Positions 45,107 to 55,897 are shown, counted from the stretch's first letter. The stretch: DNA of 64,000 bases from Pararoseomonas sp. SCSIO 73927 (GCF_037040815.1 NZ_CP146232.1:3566001-3630000), one strand, 5' to 3'. Notes: generated from the letters alone by a model not told the origin. Made by a program: numbers and translations.

Positions 45107-45146
45107 GCCGCCGGCTGCGTCCGGCGTGCCGCGGGCGGACGAGACC

Positions 45147-45797
45147 TCAGCCCGGCAGCACGCCTTCCAATAGCCCGGCGAGGTCCCCCGGCGCCGACGC
45201 GACGGGCGCTCCCTCGGCCATCTCCGGCGGTCCGTAGCCCCAGGCGGCGAAGACCGGCGCGATCCCCGCCGCCTTGGCCGCCCGCGTGTCGTTCTGGTGG
45301 TCCCCGATCAGCACCGCGCGGCCCGGCTCCGCCCCCATCCGCTTCAGCAGGGCCAGGGGGTGGCCGGGGTGGGGCTTGCGCACGGGAAAGCTGTCGCCCC
45401 CGCCGATGTCGTCCAGCAGCGCCGCCAGCCCCAGCTCGCCCAGCACGATCCGCGCCGCCTTCTCCGGCTTGTTCGTGCAGACCGCCAACCGCCATCCGGC
45501 GGCCTTCAGGGCCGCCAGCGCCTCCGGGATGCCGGGGAAGGGCCGCGTCTCCTCCGCCGCATGGGCCTCGTAATCGGCCAGGAACTCCGCCACCAGCATC
45601 GGCGTGCTCTCCAGCCCCCGCGCCGCGCAGGCGCGTTGCACGAGCACGGCCACGCCGTCCCCGATCATCCGCCACACCTCCTCCCGGGTGAATCCCGGCC
45701 GCCCCTGGCCGGCCATCAGCCGGTCCAGGGCGGCGTGCAGGTCCGGGGCGCTGTCCAGCAGCGTGCCGTCGAGGTCGAAGAGGGCGATGCGGTCCAT
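45147..45797 (-). CDS. gph: Phosphoglycolate phosphatase (HAD family)
   Basis: A 216-residue HAD hydrolase. Motif I is 'LFDLDGTLLDSAPDLHAALD', motif II 'VCTNKP', motif III Lys in 'FPVRKPHPGHPL' and motif IV 'VLIGDHQNDTRAA'. The cap domain is of the Gph/PGP type ('GFTREEVWRMIGDGVAVLVQRAC'). It removes phosphate from 2-phosphoglycolate formed in DNA repair or oxygenase side reactions. The start could also be 12 or 24 bases upstream; GGGGGCGGG precedes the chosen ATG. It is divergent from glmU. Confidence 0.9.
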   Translation of the reverse strand: MDRIALFDLDGTLLDSAPDLHAALDRLMAGQGRPGFTREEVWRMIGDGVAVLVQRACAARGLESTPMLVAEFLADYEAHAAEETRPFPGIPEALAALKAAGWRLAVCTNKPEKAARIVLGELGLAALLDDIGGGDSFPVRKPHPGHPLALLKRMGAEPGRAVLIGDHQNDTRAAKAAGIAPVFAAWGYGPPEMAEGAPVASAPGDLAGLLEGVLPG

Positions 45798-45890
45798 GCC
45801 CGCCCCCATGCCACCCCGCATTACCGCCCGCAATGAAGCTTGACGCGGCCCGCCCTTGCGGAACCCGCGCGGACAGGGCTTATCCGGCCC

Positions 45891-47210
45891 ATGCAAAGGG
45901 CCGCCATCCTCCTCGCCGCCGGGCTCGGCACCCGCATGCGCTCGGCCATGCCGAAGGCCATGCACGCCGTCGCCGGGCGCCCCATGCTCAACCACCTCAT
46001 CGCCGCCTGCGAGAGGGTGTTCGACCGCATCGTCGTCGTCACCGGCCCGGACATGCCGGCGCTGGAGAAGGCGGCCGCGCCCCACGCCACGGTGGTGCAG
46101 AGGGACCGCCTGGGCACCGGCCACGCGGCCCTGCAGGCCGCCCCCGCGCTGGAGGGCTTCGAGGGCGACGTCGCCGTCCTCTACGCCGACAACCCCCTGA
46201 TCACGGAGGAGACGCTGCGCCGCCTGCTGCTGGCCCGCGCCTCCTCCGACCTCGCCCTGCTCGCCATGCGCCCCGCCGACCCCGGCCGCTACGGCCGCGT
46301 GGTGCCGCACGGGGATGGCGGCATCGCCGGCGTGGTGGAGTGGAAGGACGCGACGGAGGAGCAGCGCGCCATCCCGCTCTGCAACGTCGGCGTGATCTGC
46401 GCCGCCGCGCCCCGCCTGTTCGGCTGGCTGCGCGCGCTGCGGAACGACAACGCCGCCGGCGAGTACTACCTGACCGACGTGGTCGCCGCCGCCCGCGCGG
46501 AGGGCTTCCGCGCCGTGGCCGTGGAGGCCGCCGAGGCCGAGTGCCGCGGCATCAACTCCCGCCTGGAGCTCGCTGAGGCGGAGGCCGCCGTGCAGGCCGC
46601 GCTGCGCCGCCGGGCCATGGAGGGCGGCGCCACCCTGACCCGGCCGGAGAGCGTCACCCTCTCCTTCGACACCCAAATCGGCCAGGACGTGACGATCGGC
46701 CCGGACGTCGTCTTCGCCCCCGGCGTCACGATCGAGGACGGCGTGGAGATCCGCGCCTTCTCCCACCTGGAGGCCTGCACCGTGCGGCGCGGCGCCGTCA
46801 TCGGCCCCTTCGCCCGCCTGCGCCCGGGCACGGAAGTCGGCCCCGGCGCCCATGTCGGCAACTTCGTGGAGCTCAAGGCCGCGGTGCTGGGGGAGGGGGC
46901 GAAGGCCAACCACCTTTCCTACATCGGCGACGCCACCGTGGGCGCGCGCACCAACATCGGCGCCGGCACCATCACCTGCAACTACGACGGTTACGCCAAG
47001 CACAAGACCAATATCGGAGAGGGTGTTTTCATCGGCTCCAACGCGACACTGGTGGCGCCCGTCGCACTCGGTGATGGCGCCTTCGTCGCGGCGGGTTCTA
47101 CCATCACCGAAACGGTCGCGCCCGACGCCATGGCCTTCGGCCGCGCCCGCCAGGAACAGAAGGAAGGCCGCGCCGCCGCGTTCCGCGCGGCCCGCCGGAA
47201 GGAGAAGTAA
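45891..47210 (+). CDS. glmU: Bifunctional N-acetylglucosamine-1-phosphate uridyltransferase / glucosamine-1-phosphate acetyltransferase
   Basis: A 439-residue two-domain enzyme of peptidoglycan and LPS precursor synthesis. The N-terminal pyrophosphorylase begins 'AAILLAAGLGTRMRSAMPKAMHAVAGRPML'. The C-terminal left-handed beta helix has hexapeptide repeats from about residue 245, with 'NFVELKAAVLGEGAKANHLSYIGDATVGARTNIGAGTITCNYDGYAKHKTNIGE' the acetyltransferase hallmark. The ATG matches the family N-terminus; a TTG 51 bases upstream is possible. It lies three bases before glmS, giving a tight operon. Confidence 0.96.
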   Translation: MQRAAILLAAGLGTRMRSAMPKAMHAVAGRPMLNHLIAACERVFDRIVVVTGPDMPALEKAAAPHATVVQRDRLGTGHAALQAAPALEGFEGDVAVLYADNPLITEETLRRLLLARASSDLALLAMRPADPGRYGRVVPHGDGGIAGVVEWKDATEEQRAIPLCNVGVICAAAPRLFGWLRALRNDNAAGEYYLTDVVAAARAEGFRAVAVEAAEAECRGINSRLELAEAEAAVQAALRRRAMEGGATLTRPESVTLSFDTQIGQDVTIGPDVVFAPGVTIEDGVEIRAFSHLEACTVRRGAVIGPFARLRPGTEVGPGAHVGNFVELKAAVLGEGAKANHLSYIGDATVGARTNIGAGTITCNYDGYAKHKTNIGEGVFIGSNATLVAPVALGDGAFVAAGSTITETVAPDAMAFGRARQEQKEGRAAAFRAARRKEK

Positions 47211-47213
47211 GCG

Positions 47214-49037
<1,824 letters not shown>

Positions 49038-49098
49038 TCCGGGACGAGTGATCCTCGGCGCCGGTTGCAACGGCGCCGACCCACCCCAACTCGCGGGC

Positions 49099-49998
49099 AT
49101 GGCCACACCCCCCATGGCGGCGGGCCGATCTCGGCCCCGCCCCGCCATCCCCCCGCTCTCCGAAGCTATCGCTGCGCCGCTGAAGGGGGCGATCGCGTCC
49201 CAGGTCGCTGCTTTCTTCAATGACAAGGGCCGGGGCGAGGCCCCCGTGCAGCGCCGCCCGGACGGCCTCTTCGGCCCGCGCTCCGTCGTCTGGCGCGTGC
49301 ACGGTGACGTGACGGGCATGATGGTCGGCGGCATCGCCGGCCTGCTGCTCCAGATGCTGCACCCCGCCGTGCTGGCCGGCGTATGGGACCACTCCAACTT
49401 CCGCGCCGACATGCACGGCCGCCTGCGCCGCACCGCCCGCTTCATCGCCCTCACCACCTATGGCGACAGGGAGGAGGCGGAGGCGGTGATGGCGAGGGTC
49501 CGCGGCATCCACGGCAAGGTCCGCGGCACCCTGCCCGATGGCACGCCCTACTCCGCCGACGACCCCGCCCTCCTCGCCTGGGTGCATGTGACGGAGGCGA
49601 TCAGCTTCCTCGACGGCTGGATCCGCTACGCCGAGCCGCGCATGACAATAGCCGACCAGGACCGCTATTTCGCCGAGATGGCCCGGATCGGCGAGGCCCT
49701 CGGCGCCTCTCCCGTCCCCCGCAGCCGCGCGGAGGCGGAAGGCCTGATCCGCGCCACCCGCCCGCAGCTTCGCGTAGATGCCCGCACGCGCGAGGTGGCG
49801 CGCCTGGTCCTGAGCCGCGAGGCCCCGCACCCCGCCGCAGAGCCGGTCCTGCGCCTCACCCTCGGCGCCGGGGTGGACCTCCTGCCGGACTGGGCGCGTC
49901 GGATGCACGGCCTGCCCGCGCCGCTGCTGGCGCGCCCGCTGGTCCGCGCGGGCACGCTCGGCATCGCCCGCACGCTGCGCTGGGCCTTCGCCCGTTGA
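49099..49998 (+). CDS. MpaB-type oxygenase family protein (DUF2236)
   Basis: About 299 residues. The conserved block 'RRPDGLFGPRSVVWRVHGDVTGMMVGGIAGLLLQMLHPAVLAGVWDHSNFRADMHGRLRRTARFIALTTYGDREEAEAVMARVRGIHGKVRGTLPDG' is the mark of the MpaB/DUF2236 family, helical proteins with a conserved H/D set thought to bind haem or iron. The physiological role in bacteria is unclear. The start is uncertain: an in-frame GTG at 49048 and an ATG at 49114 are alternatives. Its stop overlaps the next gene's start. Confidence 0.82.
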   Translation: MATPPMAAGRSRPRPAIPPLSEAIAAPLKGAIASQVAAFFNDKGRGEAPVQRRPDGLFGPRSVVWRVHGDVTGMMVGGIAGLLLQMLHPAVLAGVWDHSNFRADMHGRLRRTARFIALTTYGDREEAEAVMARVRGIHGKVRGTLPDGTPYSADDPALLAWVHVTEAISFLDGWIRYAEPRMTIADQDRYFAEMARIGEALGASPVPRSRAEAEGLIRATRPQLRVDARTREVARLVLSREAPHPAAEPVLRLTLGAGVDLLPDWARRMHGLPAPLLARPLVRAGTLGIARTLRWAFAR

Positions 49999-50618
49999 GC
50001 GACCTGCCCGAGCTGCCGCCCGGCGCCTTCCGCAAGGCGGACCCGTCGCCCGACGCCCTGTTCTACGCCCAGCCCCGCTTCGTCACCCATATCGACGACG
50101 CGGCCGTTGCCGCCGTCACCGCCCTGTACCGGGAGGTGCTGCCAGCGGGCGGCACGATCCTCGACCTGATGAGCAGCTGGGTCAGCCACCTGCCGCCGGA
50201 GGTCGAGTACCGCGAGGTGATCGGCCACGGCATGAACAGGGCGGAGCTGGCCGCCAACCCACGCCTGTCCCGATTCTTCGTGCAGGACCTGAACCGGGAA
50301 GCCACCCTGCCGCTGGAGACGGACACCCTGGACGGTGCCGCCATCTGCGTCTCCGTCCAGTACCTGCAGGACCCCGTGCCCGTGCTGCGGGAGGTGGCCC
50401 GCGCCCTGCGCCCCGGCGTGCCCCTGGCCATCACCTTCTCGAACCGCTGCTTCCCCGACAAGGCCGTCGCGATCTGGCAGGCCCTGCGGCCCGGCGACCA
50501 TGCGCGCTACGTCGCCCTCCTCCTGGAACGCGCGGGCTTCGGCACCGTGGAGGCCCGCACGCTTCTCGACGGCCGGAGAAGCGACCCCCTCTGGGCCGTC
50601 ATCGGCCACGCGGCCTGA
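49995..50618 (+). CDS. Class I SAM-dependent methyltransferase-like protein
   Basis: A 207-residue protein. The region 'LPAGGTILDLMSSWVSHLPPEVEYREVIGHGMNRAELAANPRLSRFFVQDLN' resembles SAM-binding motif I and II of type-11 methyltransferases, though motif I lacks the usual GxGxG. 'LDGAAICVSVQYLQDPVPVLREVARALRPGVPLAITFSNRCF' matches the later core. The start is a TTG overlapping the preceding stop (TTGA), pointing to translational coupling with the MpaB-type gene. The substrate is unknown. Confidence 0.75.
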   Translation: MSDLPELPPGAFRKADPSPDALFYAQPRFVTHIDDAAVAAVTALYREVLPAGGTILDLMSSWVSHLPPEVEYREVIGHGMNRAELAANPRLSRFFVQDLNREATLPLETDTLDGAAICVSVQYLQDPVPVLREVARALRPGVPLAITFSNRCFPDKAVAIWQALRPGDHARYVALLLERAGFGTVEARTLLDGRRSDPLWAVIGHAA

Positions 50619-51563
50619 TCACTCCGGCTGGACGCCCAGCTCCTTCAGGATGCGCCCGTAGGTCACGAACTCCTCCCGCAGCATGGCGTTCAGCGCCGCC
50701 CGCGGCATGAAGGCCGCCGGCGCGCGCGTGGTCGCCAGCACCTGCTTCACTGCCGGCGTCTCCAGTGCCGTCCGGCAGGCCTCCTCAAGCCGGTCCAGCA
50801 CCGGCGCCGGCGTGCCGCGCGGCGCGTAGATCCCCACCTGGCTCAGCTGCAGCGCGTCCACGCCCTGCTCCCGCGCCGTCGGCACGTCCGGGAAGTCCGG
50901 GTGGCGGCGGCTGGAGAAGACCGTGATCAGCCGCATCCGCCCGGCCTGCACCATCTCCGCCGCCGAGGACACCACGGCCGCCGAGAAATCCAGCCGCCCG
51001 CCCAGCGTGTCGTTCAGGTGCGGCGCCTCTCCGCGATAGGGCACGTGGTTGAACTCCACCCCCACCGCCTTCTGCACGCGCCAAACGCCCAGCTGGGGCA
51101 GGGAATTCGGCCCCGGGCTGCCGTAGCTCAGCGCGCGCCTGCGCCCCTCGGCGATCAGGTCGGCCAGGTTGCGGATCGGGCTGTCCGTCCGCACGACGAT
51201 GCCGAGGATGTTCTCGTTCGTCCCGCACACCGCCTCGAAGTTCGTCGGCTCCGTCCCGGCGCCGCGCACCATGTGCGGCTGCACCACGATCGCCGTCATC
51301 GGCGTCTGGCCGAGCGTGTAGCCGTCCGGCTGGCTCGCTGCCACCACGCGCATCCCCACCACGCCGGACCCGCCATCCCGGGTGATCAGCACCAACGGCT
51401 GGCCGATCGTCCTCTGGAAGTGCTCGCTCATCGCCCGGATCAGCACGTCCGCCGTTCCCGGCGAGTAGGGCATGATCATCGTGATCGGCTTGTCCGGGTA
51501 CTCCGCGCGCGCGGGCAGCGCGGCGCCCAGCGCCAGCAGGGCGGAGAGTAGAAGACGCCGCAT
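50619..51563 (-). CDS. Bug-type tripartite tricarboxylate transporter receptor
   Basis: A 314-residue periplasmic binding protein with a signal peptide ('RRLLLSALLALGAALPARAE'). Family marks are 'YPDKPITMIMPYSPGTADVLIRAMSEHFQ', 'DGGSGVVGMRVVAASQPDGYTLG', 'VPYRGEAPHLNDTLGGRLDFSAAVV' and 'FPDVPTAREQGVDAL'. It is closely similar over its whole length to the next gene, 51629-52582, clearly a tandem duplicate. The ATG is fixed by GAGGTGCACC. No TctA/TctB permease is nearby. It probably binds an organic acid linked to the adjacent catabolic genes. Confidence 0.9.
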   Translation of the reverse strand: MRRLLLSALLALGAALPARAEYPDKPITMIMPYSPGTADVLIRAMSEHFQRTIGQPLVLITRDGGSGVVGMRVVAASQPDGYTLGQTPMTAIVVQPHMVRGAGTEPTNFEAVCGTNENILGIVVRTDSPIRNLADLIAEGRRRALSYGSPGPNSLPQLGVWRVQKAVGVEFNHVPYRGEAPHLNDTLGGRLDFSAAVVSSAAEMVQAGRMRLITVFSSRRHPDFPDVPTAREQGVDALQLSQVGIYAPRGTPAPVLDRLEEACRTALETPAVKQVLATTRAPAAFMPRAALNAMLREEFVTYGRILKELGVQPE

Positions 51564-51628
51564 GGTGCACCTCATTCCTGGACCGCGCCGCCGGTTTTTT
51601 CCGGTCCGGCACCCTGTTTCCGTGCCGG

Positions 51629-52582
51629 TCAGTCCGGCGTCACGCCCAGGGCCCGCATCATCGGGCCGTAGGCCTCGTACTCGCTGCGGATCAGGCGGGT
51701 GAAATCCGCCCGGCTCCGGTAATTCACCACCAGCCGCAACTGCTTCGCGATGCGTTGGAAGCTCTCCTCGTGCACGCCGCTGCGGCACGCCTCCTCCAGC
51801 CGCGCGAGCACCGGCTCCGGCGTGCCGGCCGGTGCGTAGAGGCCGACGGGGCTGTACTGCAGCGCGTCGATCCCCTGCTCGCGCGCCGTCGGCACGTCCG
51901 GGTAGTCCGGGTGACGCGTGTCGGAGAACACGGCCAGCAGCCGCATCCGCCCGGAATCCAGCAGCCCTGCCGCGGAGGCCACCACGGCCGCCGAGAAGTC
52001 CAGCCGCCCCGCCAGCACCTCGTTCAGGTGCGGCGGGTCCCCGCGGAAGGGAATGTGGTTGAACTCCACCCCGGCGGCCCGCTGCACGCGGAACACCGCC
52101 AGTTGCGGCAAGGAGTTCGGCCCCGGGCTGCCGTAGCTCATTGCCCGCCGCTTGCCCTCCGCCACCAACCCCGGCAGATCGCGGATGGCGCTGTCGGGCC
52201 GCACGAGCACGCCGAGCACGTTCTCGTTCGTGCCGCAGACCGGCGCAAAATTCGCGGGCTCCGTTCCCGTGTTCCGCACGAGGTGCGGCTGCACCACGAT
52301 CGCCGTCATCGGCGTCAGCCCGAGCGTGTGGCCGTCCGGCGGGCTCGTCGCGACGAAACGCATGCCGACCACGCCGGAGCCGCCGTCCCGGTTCGTCACC
52401 ACCACGCTCTGCCCCAGCACGCGTGTGAAGTGCTCGCCCAGAGCGCGGCCGTAGGAGTCCGCCGCACTGCCCGGAGAGTAGGGAAGAACGATGGTGATCG
52501 GCCTGTCCGGAAACGCCCGCGCCGATCCGGTGAGAGCGAGGGAGGCCGCCAGGACGGCCCCGAGCAGACGGGCAGCCCGCAC
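51629..52582 (-). CDS. Bug-type tripartite tricarboxylate transporter receptor (tandem paralogue)
   Basis: A 317-residue binding protein with a signal peptide ('LLGAVLAASLALTGSARAF'). Shared blocks with its neighbour include 'NRDGGSGVVGMR', 'TPMTAIVVQPHLVRNTGTEPANF', 'PVCGTNENVLGVLVRPDSAIRDL' and 'YGSPGPNSLPQL'. The GTG start has GGAGGG upstream, which lies inside the end of the cyclase gene two bases away, so the cyclase and both receptors form one transcription unit. Confidence 0.9.
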   Translation of the reverse strand: MRAARLLGAVLAASLALTGSARAFPDRPITIVLPYSPGSAADSYGRALGEHFTRVLGQSVVVTNRDGGSGVVGMRFVATSPPDGHTLGLTPMTAIVVQPHLVRNTGTEPANFAPVCGTNENVLGVLVRPDSAIRDLPGLVAEGKRRAMSYGSPGPNSLPQLAVFRVQRAAGVEFNHIPFRGDPPHLNEVLAGRLDFSAAVVASAAGLLDSGRMRLLAVFSDTRHPDYPDVPTAREQGIDALQYSPVGLYAPAGTPEPVLARLEEACRSGVHEESFQRIAKQLRLVVNYRSRADFTRLIRSEYEAYGPMMRALGVTPD

Positions 52583-52584
52583 GC

Positions 52585-53373
52585 TCAGCCCTCCAGGATC
52601 GCCACGGCCCGCGTCCAGCCGGCGGAGGCACCGTGAATCTTCACGGGAAAGCAGGACACGGTGAACCCGTCCGCCGGAAGCGCCTCCAGGTTGGAGAGCT
52701 TCTCCATCTGGCAATAGCCGATCTCCCGCCCGGCCCGGTGCCCCTCCCAGATCAGCGAGACATCGCCCGTCTCCTGCACGCGCTTCTTCGTGAAGCTGAA
52801 GGGCGCGTCCCAGGACCAGCCATCGGTCCCCACCACGCGCACCCCGCGCTCGGCCAGCCACAGCGTCGCCGCGCGCCCCATGCCGCAGCCGCTGTCCACG
52901 AAGTCGTCCTGCCCGTAGCGGCTGCCGGCGCGGGTGTTCACCAGCACGATCTCCAGCGGCTTCAACTCATGCCCGATGCGCCGCAGCTCCGCCTCCACCT
53001 CCTCCGGCGTCACCACGTGGCCGTCCGGCTTGTCGCGGAAGTCCAGCTTCACGCCGGGCTGCAGGCACCACTCCAGCGGCACCTCGTCGATCCGCATGGA
53101 GGGACGTCCGCCCTCCACCAGCGCCTCGTCCATGCGGGAGAAGAAGTGGTAGGGCGCGTCCATGTGTGTGCCGTTGTGGGTGGAGATGTTCACCTGCTCC
53201 ACCGCCGCGTACTCGCCGTTCGGCAGCGCATCCACGGGCACGCCCATGAACTCGGCCATCGCGGGCGCGGTCATGTGGTGGTCGCGGTAGTCTATCTGCG
53301 GCAGCATGTGCGGCGGGTCGCTCCTGATGCCCGCCGTCAGCGCGACCGAGATGTCGATGATCTTCCTTGGCAT
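52585..53373 (-). CDS. Cyclase family protein (kynurenine-formamidase-like metal hydrolase)
   Basis: A 262-residue enzyme of the cyclase/KynB-like family. The metal motif HxGTHxDxPxH is read as 'STHNGTHMDAPYHFFS', near residue 67. A later His-containing region is 'IWEGHRAGREIGYCQMEKL', and 'GWSWDAPFSF' is also conserved. Members hydrolyse amides or lactones, such as N-formylkynurenine or isatin; the substrate here is not determined. GGGGAAGAG precedes the ATG. It sits between a fumarylacetoacetase gene and two Bug receptors, suggesting aromatic or organic-acid breakdown. Confidence 0.85.
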   Translation of the reverse strand: MPRKIIDISVALTAGIRSDPPHMLPQIDYRDHHMTAPAMAEFMGVPVDALPNGEYAAVEQVNISTHNGTHMDAPYHFFSRMDEALVEGGRPSMRIDEVPLEWCLQPGVKLDFRDKPDGHVVTPEEVEAELRRIGHELKPLEIVLVNTRAGSRYGQDDFVDSGCGMGRAATLWLAERGVRVVGTDGWSWDAPFSFTKKRVQETGDVSLIWEGHRAGREIGYCQMEKLSNLEALPADGFTVSCFPVKIHGASAGWTRAVAILEG

Positions 53374-53408
53374 CTCTTCCCCGTTTCCTTGTCCCTGACG
53401 CCGTTCGG

Positions 53409-54707
53409 TCAGTCGGCCGGCCAGGGCACGGCGGGCAGGATCTCCGCCCGGCACTCCCCGAAGCCGATGGGCACCGCGCCCTCCGCATGGGCGCGCCCGC
53501 GGAAAATGACCTCGTCCCCGTCCTCCAGGAACCGGCGCGTCTCGCCGCCCGGCAGCTCGATCGGCCCGCGCAGCACGATCTCCGCCATGCAGGCCTCCGA
53601 CCCCGCTTCCGGGCCGGAGCAGGTGCCGCTGCCCAGCAGGTCGCCCGGCAGCAGGTTGCACCCGTTGCTCGCGTGGTGCGTCACCATCTGCGCCGGCGTC
53701 CAGGCCATGTGGGCGAATTCCGTCGCCGTCAGCCGCGCCGGCTCCTGCCCCGCCGACCGCATGCGCGGCGTCAGCAGGAACACCTCCAGCGCGATGGAGA
53801 GCCCGCCCCGCGCCCGGTCCCCGGGATGGTCGAGATAGGGCAGCAGCGGCTCCGCCTCCGCCGCGCGGCGTCCGGCGATCTCGAAGGGGATCATCGCCTC
53901 CGCCGTGATGATCCAGGGCGAGACGCTGGTGGACAGGCTCTTCGCCAGGAAGGGCCCGAGCGGCGGCATCTCCCACATCTGCATGTCGCGCGCGGACCAG
54001 TCGTTCAGCAGCCCGTAGCCGAAGAGCCGCTCCGGCGCGCGGGAGAGCGGGACGGGCGCGCCCAGCGCGTTCTCTCCCGCCAGCCACACCGCCAGCTCCA
54101 GCTCGTAGTCCAGCGCCTCGGTCGGGCCGAAATGCATGCCCTCCCTCTTTCGCCACTGCCCGTTCGGCCGCACCACCGCCTCTCCGCTCACGCGCACGGA
54201 GGAGGCGCGGGAGTGGTAGGCCACGGGCAGGTTGTCGAAGGCCGGGGGCAGGGGGGATTGCGGGTTCTTCAGCGCGCCCAGCCGCCAGGAATGGTCCCGC
54301 GAAACCATGAAGTCCGTGAAGTTGGCGATCGCGCTCGGCAGGTGCATCCGCGCCCGCGCCATCGGGACCAGGATCCCCTCGCGCCCCGCCGCGTCGCTCC
54401 CTTCCGCCAGCAGCGCCGACACCGCCGCGCGCAGCTCGCGCGAGGCAGCGCGCCCCATCGTCATCAGCGGGTTCAGCACCGGCCCCGCCGCCGCCTCGGC
54501 CGCCGCGCCGGAGAGCAGGCCGGCATCCAGCGCCGCCCTGATGTCCAGCACCTGGTCCCCGATGGCCACGCCGCCGCGCGGCGTCTCGCCCTCGCGCGAG
54601 AAGACGCCGAGCGGAAGGTTCTGGATGGGGAAGTCGCAGCCGGCGACATTGGCGGAGGCGACCCAGGCCCGGCGTTCCGGGTCATGGGTGAAGTCTAGGA
54701 CGTTCAT
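53409..54707 (-). CDS. fahA: Fumarylacetoacetase
   Basis: A 432-residue enzyme, the length of full FAH. The N-terminal SH3-like part ('WVASANVAGCDFPIQNLPLGVFSR') precedes the catalytic beta domain. This contains 'PVAYHSRASSVRVSGEAVVRPNGQ', metal residues in 'DYELELAVWLAGENALGAPV' and 'YGLLNDWSARDMQMWEMPPLGPFLAKSLSTSVSPWI', and 'GDLLGSGTCSGPE'. FAH splits fumarylacetoacetate into fumarate and acetoacetate in tyrosine/homogentisate catabolism. The homogentisate dioxygenase and isomerase genes are not next to it, so a related substrate is possible. It is divergent from the GntR gene. Confidence 0.93.
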   Translation of the reverse strand: MNVLDFTHDPERRAWVASANVAGCDFPIQNLPLGVFSREGETPRGGVAIGDQVLDIRAALDAGLLSGAAAEAAAGPVLNPLMTMGRAASRELRAAVSALLAEGSDAAGREGILVPMARARMHLPSAIANFTDFMVSRDHSWRLGALKNPQSPLPPAFDNLPVAYHSRASSVRVSGEAVVRPNGQWRKREGMHFGPTEALDYELELAVWLAGENALGAPVPLSRAPERLFGYGLLNDWSARDMQMWEMPPLGPFLAKSLSTSVSPWIITAEAMIPFEIAGRRAAEAEPLLPYLDHPGDRARGGLSIALEVFLLTPRMRSAGQEPARLTATEFAHMAWTPAQMVTHHASNGCNLLPGDLLGSGTCSGPEAGSEACMAEIVLRGPIELPGGETRRFLEDGDEVIFRGRAHAEGAVPIGFGECRAEILPAVPWPAD

Positions 54708-54739
54708 GCGCCCATCCTGTCCGGCTTGCGCCGGGCTGC

Positions 54740-54763
54740 CAAGAGAAAATATAAATTCCCGCC
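54740..54763. promoter_or_regulatory. AT-rich divergent promoter/operator region
   Basis: Between fahA and the GntR gene (56 bp apart) lies AAGAGAAAATATAAATT, strikingly AT-rich for this window. It is the natural place for overlapping promoters and a GntR operator controlling the leftward fahA-cyclase-receptor unit. Confidence 0.4.
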
Positions 54764-55456
54764 TTGATCGATAATCCGCCTGACCCTGACGCCCTCACGC
54801 TCTCCGAAGCCGCCGCCCGGCGCCTGCGGCAGGATATCGTCGGCGGCGGCCTTCCCCCAGCGACGAAGCTCCGCCTGCGCGACCTGACGGCCCGCTACGG
54901 CCTGGGCGCCACGCCCCTCCGCGAGGCCCTGGCCCGCCTCGCCGCCGAGGGCTTCGTGGTGCTGGAAGGCCAGAAAGGGTTCTCTGTCCCCCCCGTCACC
55001 CGCGCTCACCTGCTGGACGTCACCCGCTCCCGCCAGGTGGTGGAGCCGGAGGCGCTGCGCCTCGCCATGGCTGCGGGCAGCGCGGCCTGGGAGGACGGGA
55101 TCGTCGCCTCCCTCTCGCTCCTGCGGCACGAGATCGCCCGCCGCGACCCCGCCAGCGACCCTTGGCTGGACGTGTACGAGGCCCGCCACCACCGCTTCCA
55201 CCGAGCGCTCATCGCCGCCTGCCCGCTGCCCTCCCTGCTGCGCTTCTGCGACGACCTCTACCTGCAGAAGACCCGCTATCGCCGCCTGATGGAGAGTGCC
55301 CACCAGGACTGGCCGCGCATGCTGGCCGTGCACGAGGCCCTGGCCGAAGCCGTGCTGGCCCGGACCGAGGACGCCCCGGTGCTGCTGGCAGCCCATATCG
55401 GCACCACGGCCGAGCACGTCCTCGCCCTCCTGGGCGAGGCCCCTCCGGGCGCCTGA
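54764..55456 (+). CDS. GntR family regulator with FCD effector domain
   Basis: A 230-residue regulator. The winged helix-turn-helix reads 'LSEAAARRLRQDIVGGGLPPATKLRLRDLTARYGLGATPLREALARLAAEGFVVLEGQKGFSV'. The FCD all-helical domain follows, with metal/ligand residues in 'YEARHHRFHRALIAAC' and 'HEALAEAVLARTEDAPVLLAAHIGTTAEH'. FCD-type GntR proteins usually repress adjacent organic-acid catabolic genes. The start appears to be TTG and is uncertain. It is divergent from fahA, its likely target. Confidence 0.88.
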   Translation: MIDNPPDPDALTLSEAAARRLRQDIVGGGLPPATKLRLRDLTARYGLGATPLREALARLAAEGFVVLEGQKGFSVPPVTRAHLLDVTRSRQVVEPEALRLAMAAGSAAWEDGIVASLSLLRHEIARRDPASDPWLDVYEARHHRFHRALIAACPLPSLLRFCDDLYLQKTRYRRLMESAHQDWPRMLAVHEALAEAVLARTEDAPVLLAAHIGTTAEHVLALLGEAPPGA

Positions 55457-55489
55457 TCTCCGCCCGCCTGACGAAAGCCTGAACGCGAA

Positions 55490-55517
55490 AAGGGCACCGC
55501 CCGGAGGCGATGCCCTT
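55490..55517 (-). terminator. Intrinsic terminator between convergent genes
   Basis: A 12-bp stem with one mismatch (AAGGGCACCGCC against GGCGATGCCCTT) and a 4-nt loop. On the minus strand it is followed by TTTCGCGTTC, so it fits the end of the four-cysteine gene, and it may also stop the GntR transcript. Confidence 0.55.
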
Positions 55518-55569
55518 CACGTCTCTCGGTCGGCGGGGCCCGAAGACCCCCGCCCGATCAGTCGCCTGA

Positions 55570-55785
55570 TCAGTCGCCCGAGCCGGCGACCGGCGTCTCG
55601 GCGCTGAAGTGGCCGCACCAGTCCTCGCGGGACACCACCGGCCACAGGCCGTGGGCCTCCGGGCTCGGCTGGGTCACGGGGGGGTTGAAGCGGCAGAGCC
55701 CCTCGGAGGCGGCCTGCGCGTTCGCGTGGTCGTCGAAGAACTTGCAGCGGGTGCAGGCGACGTCGGGGGAGTGGGTCATGGACAT
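55570..55785 (-). CDS. Small four-cysteine protein
   Basis: A 71-residue soluble protein with C-x-x-C ('DVACTRCKFFDDH'), a third Cys ('GLCRFNPPV') and a fourth ('SREDWCGHFS'). The spacing suggests a zinc ribbon or small iron-sulfur site. AGAGGAG precedes the ATG at good distance. Similar short proteins with 'C..CKFF ... CRF.PP ... WCG.F' occur in alphaproteobacteria; I know of no assigned function. A low-GC upstream region holds an inverted repeat. Confidence 0.7.
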   Translation of the reverse strand: MSMTHSPDVACTRCKFFDDHANAQAASEGLCRFNPPVTQPSPEAHGLWPVVSREDWCGHFSAETPVAGSGD

Positions 55786-55897
55786 GGGGGTTTCTCCTCT
55801 GGGGTGGCGGGATGGGCCGCGGAAGAGCGACCCCGTTCGAGTTCCTTCTAAACACAACAACGCCGAAGTGAAGGTGAATTTTCAGTTCCGGGCGCCG

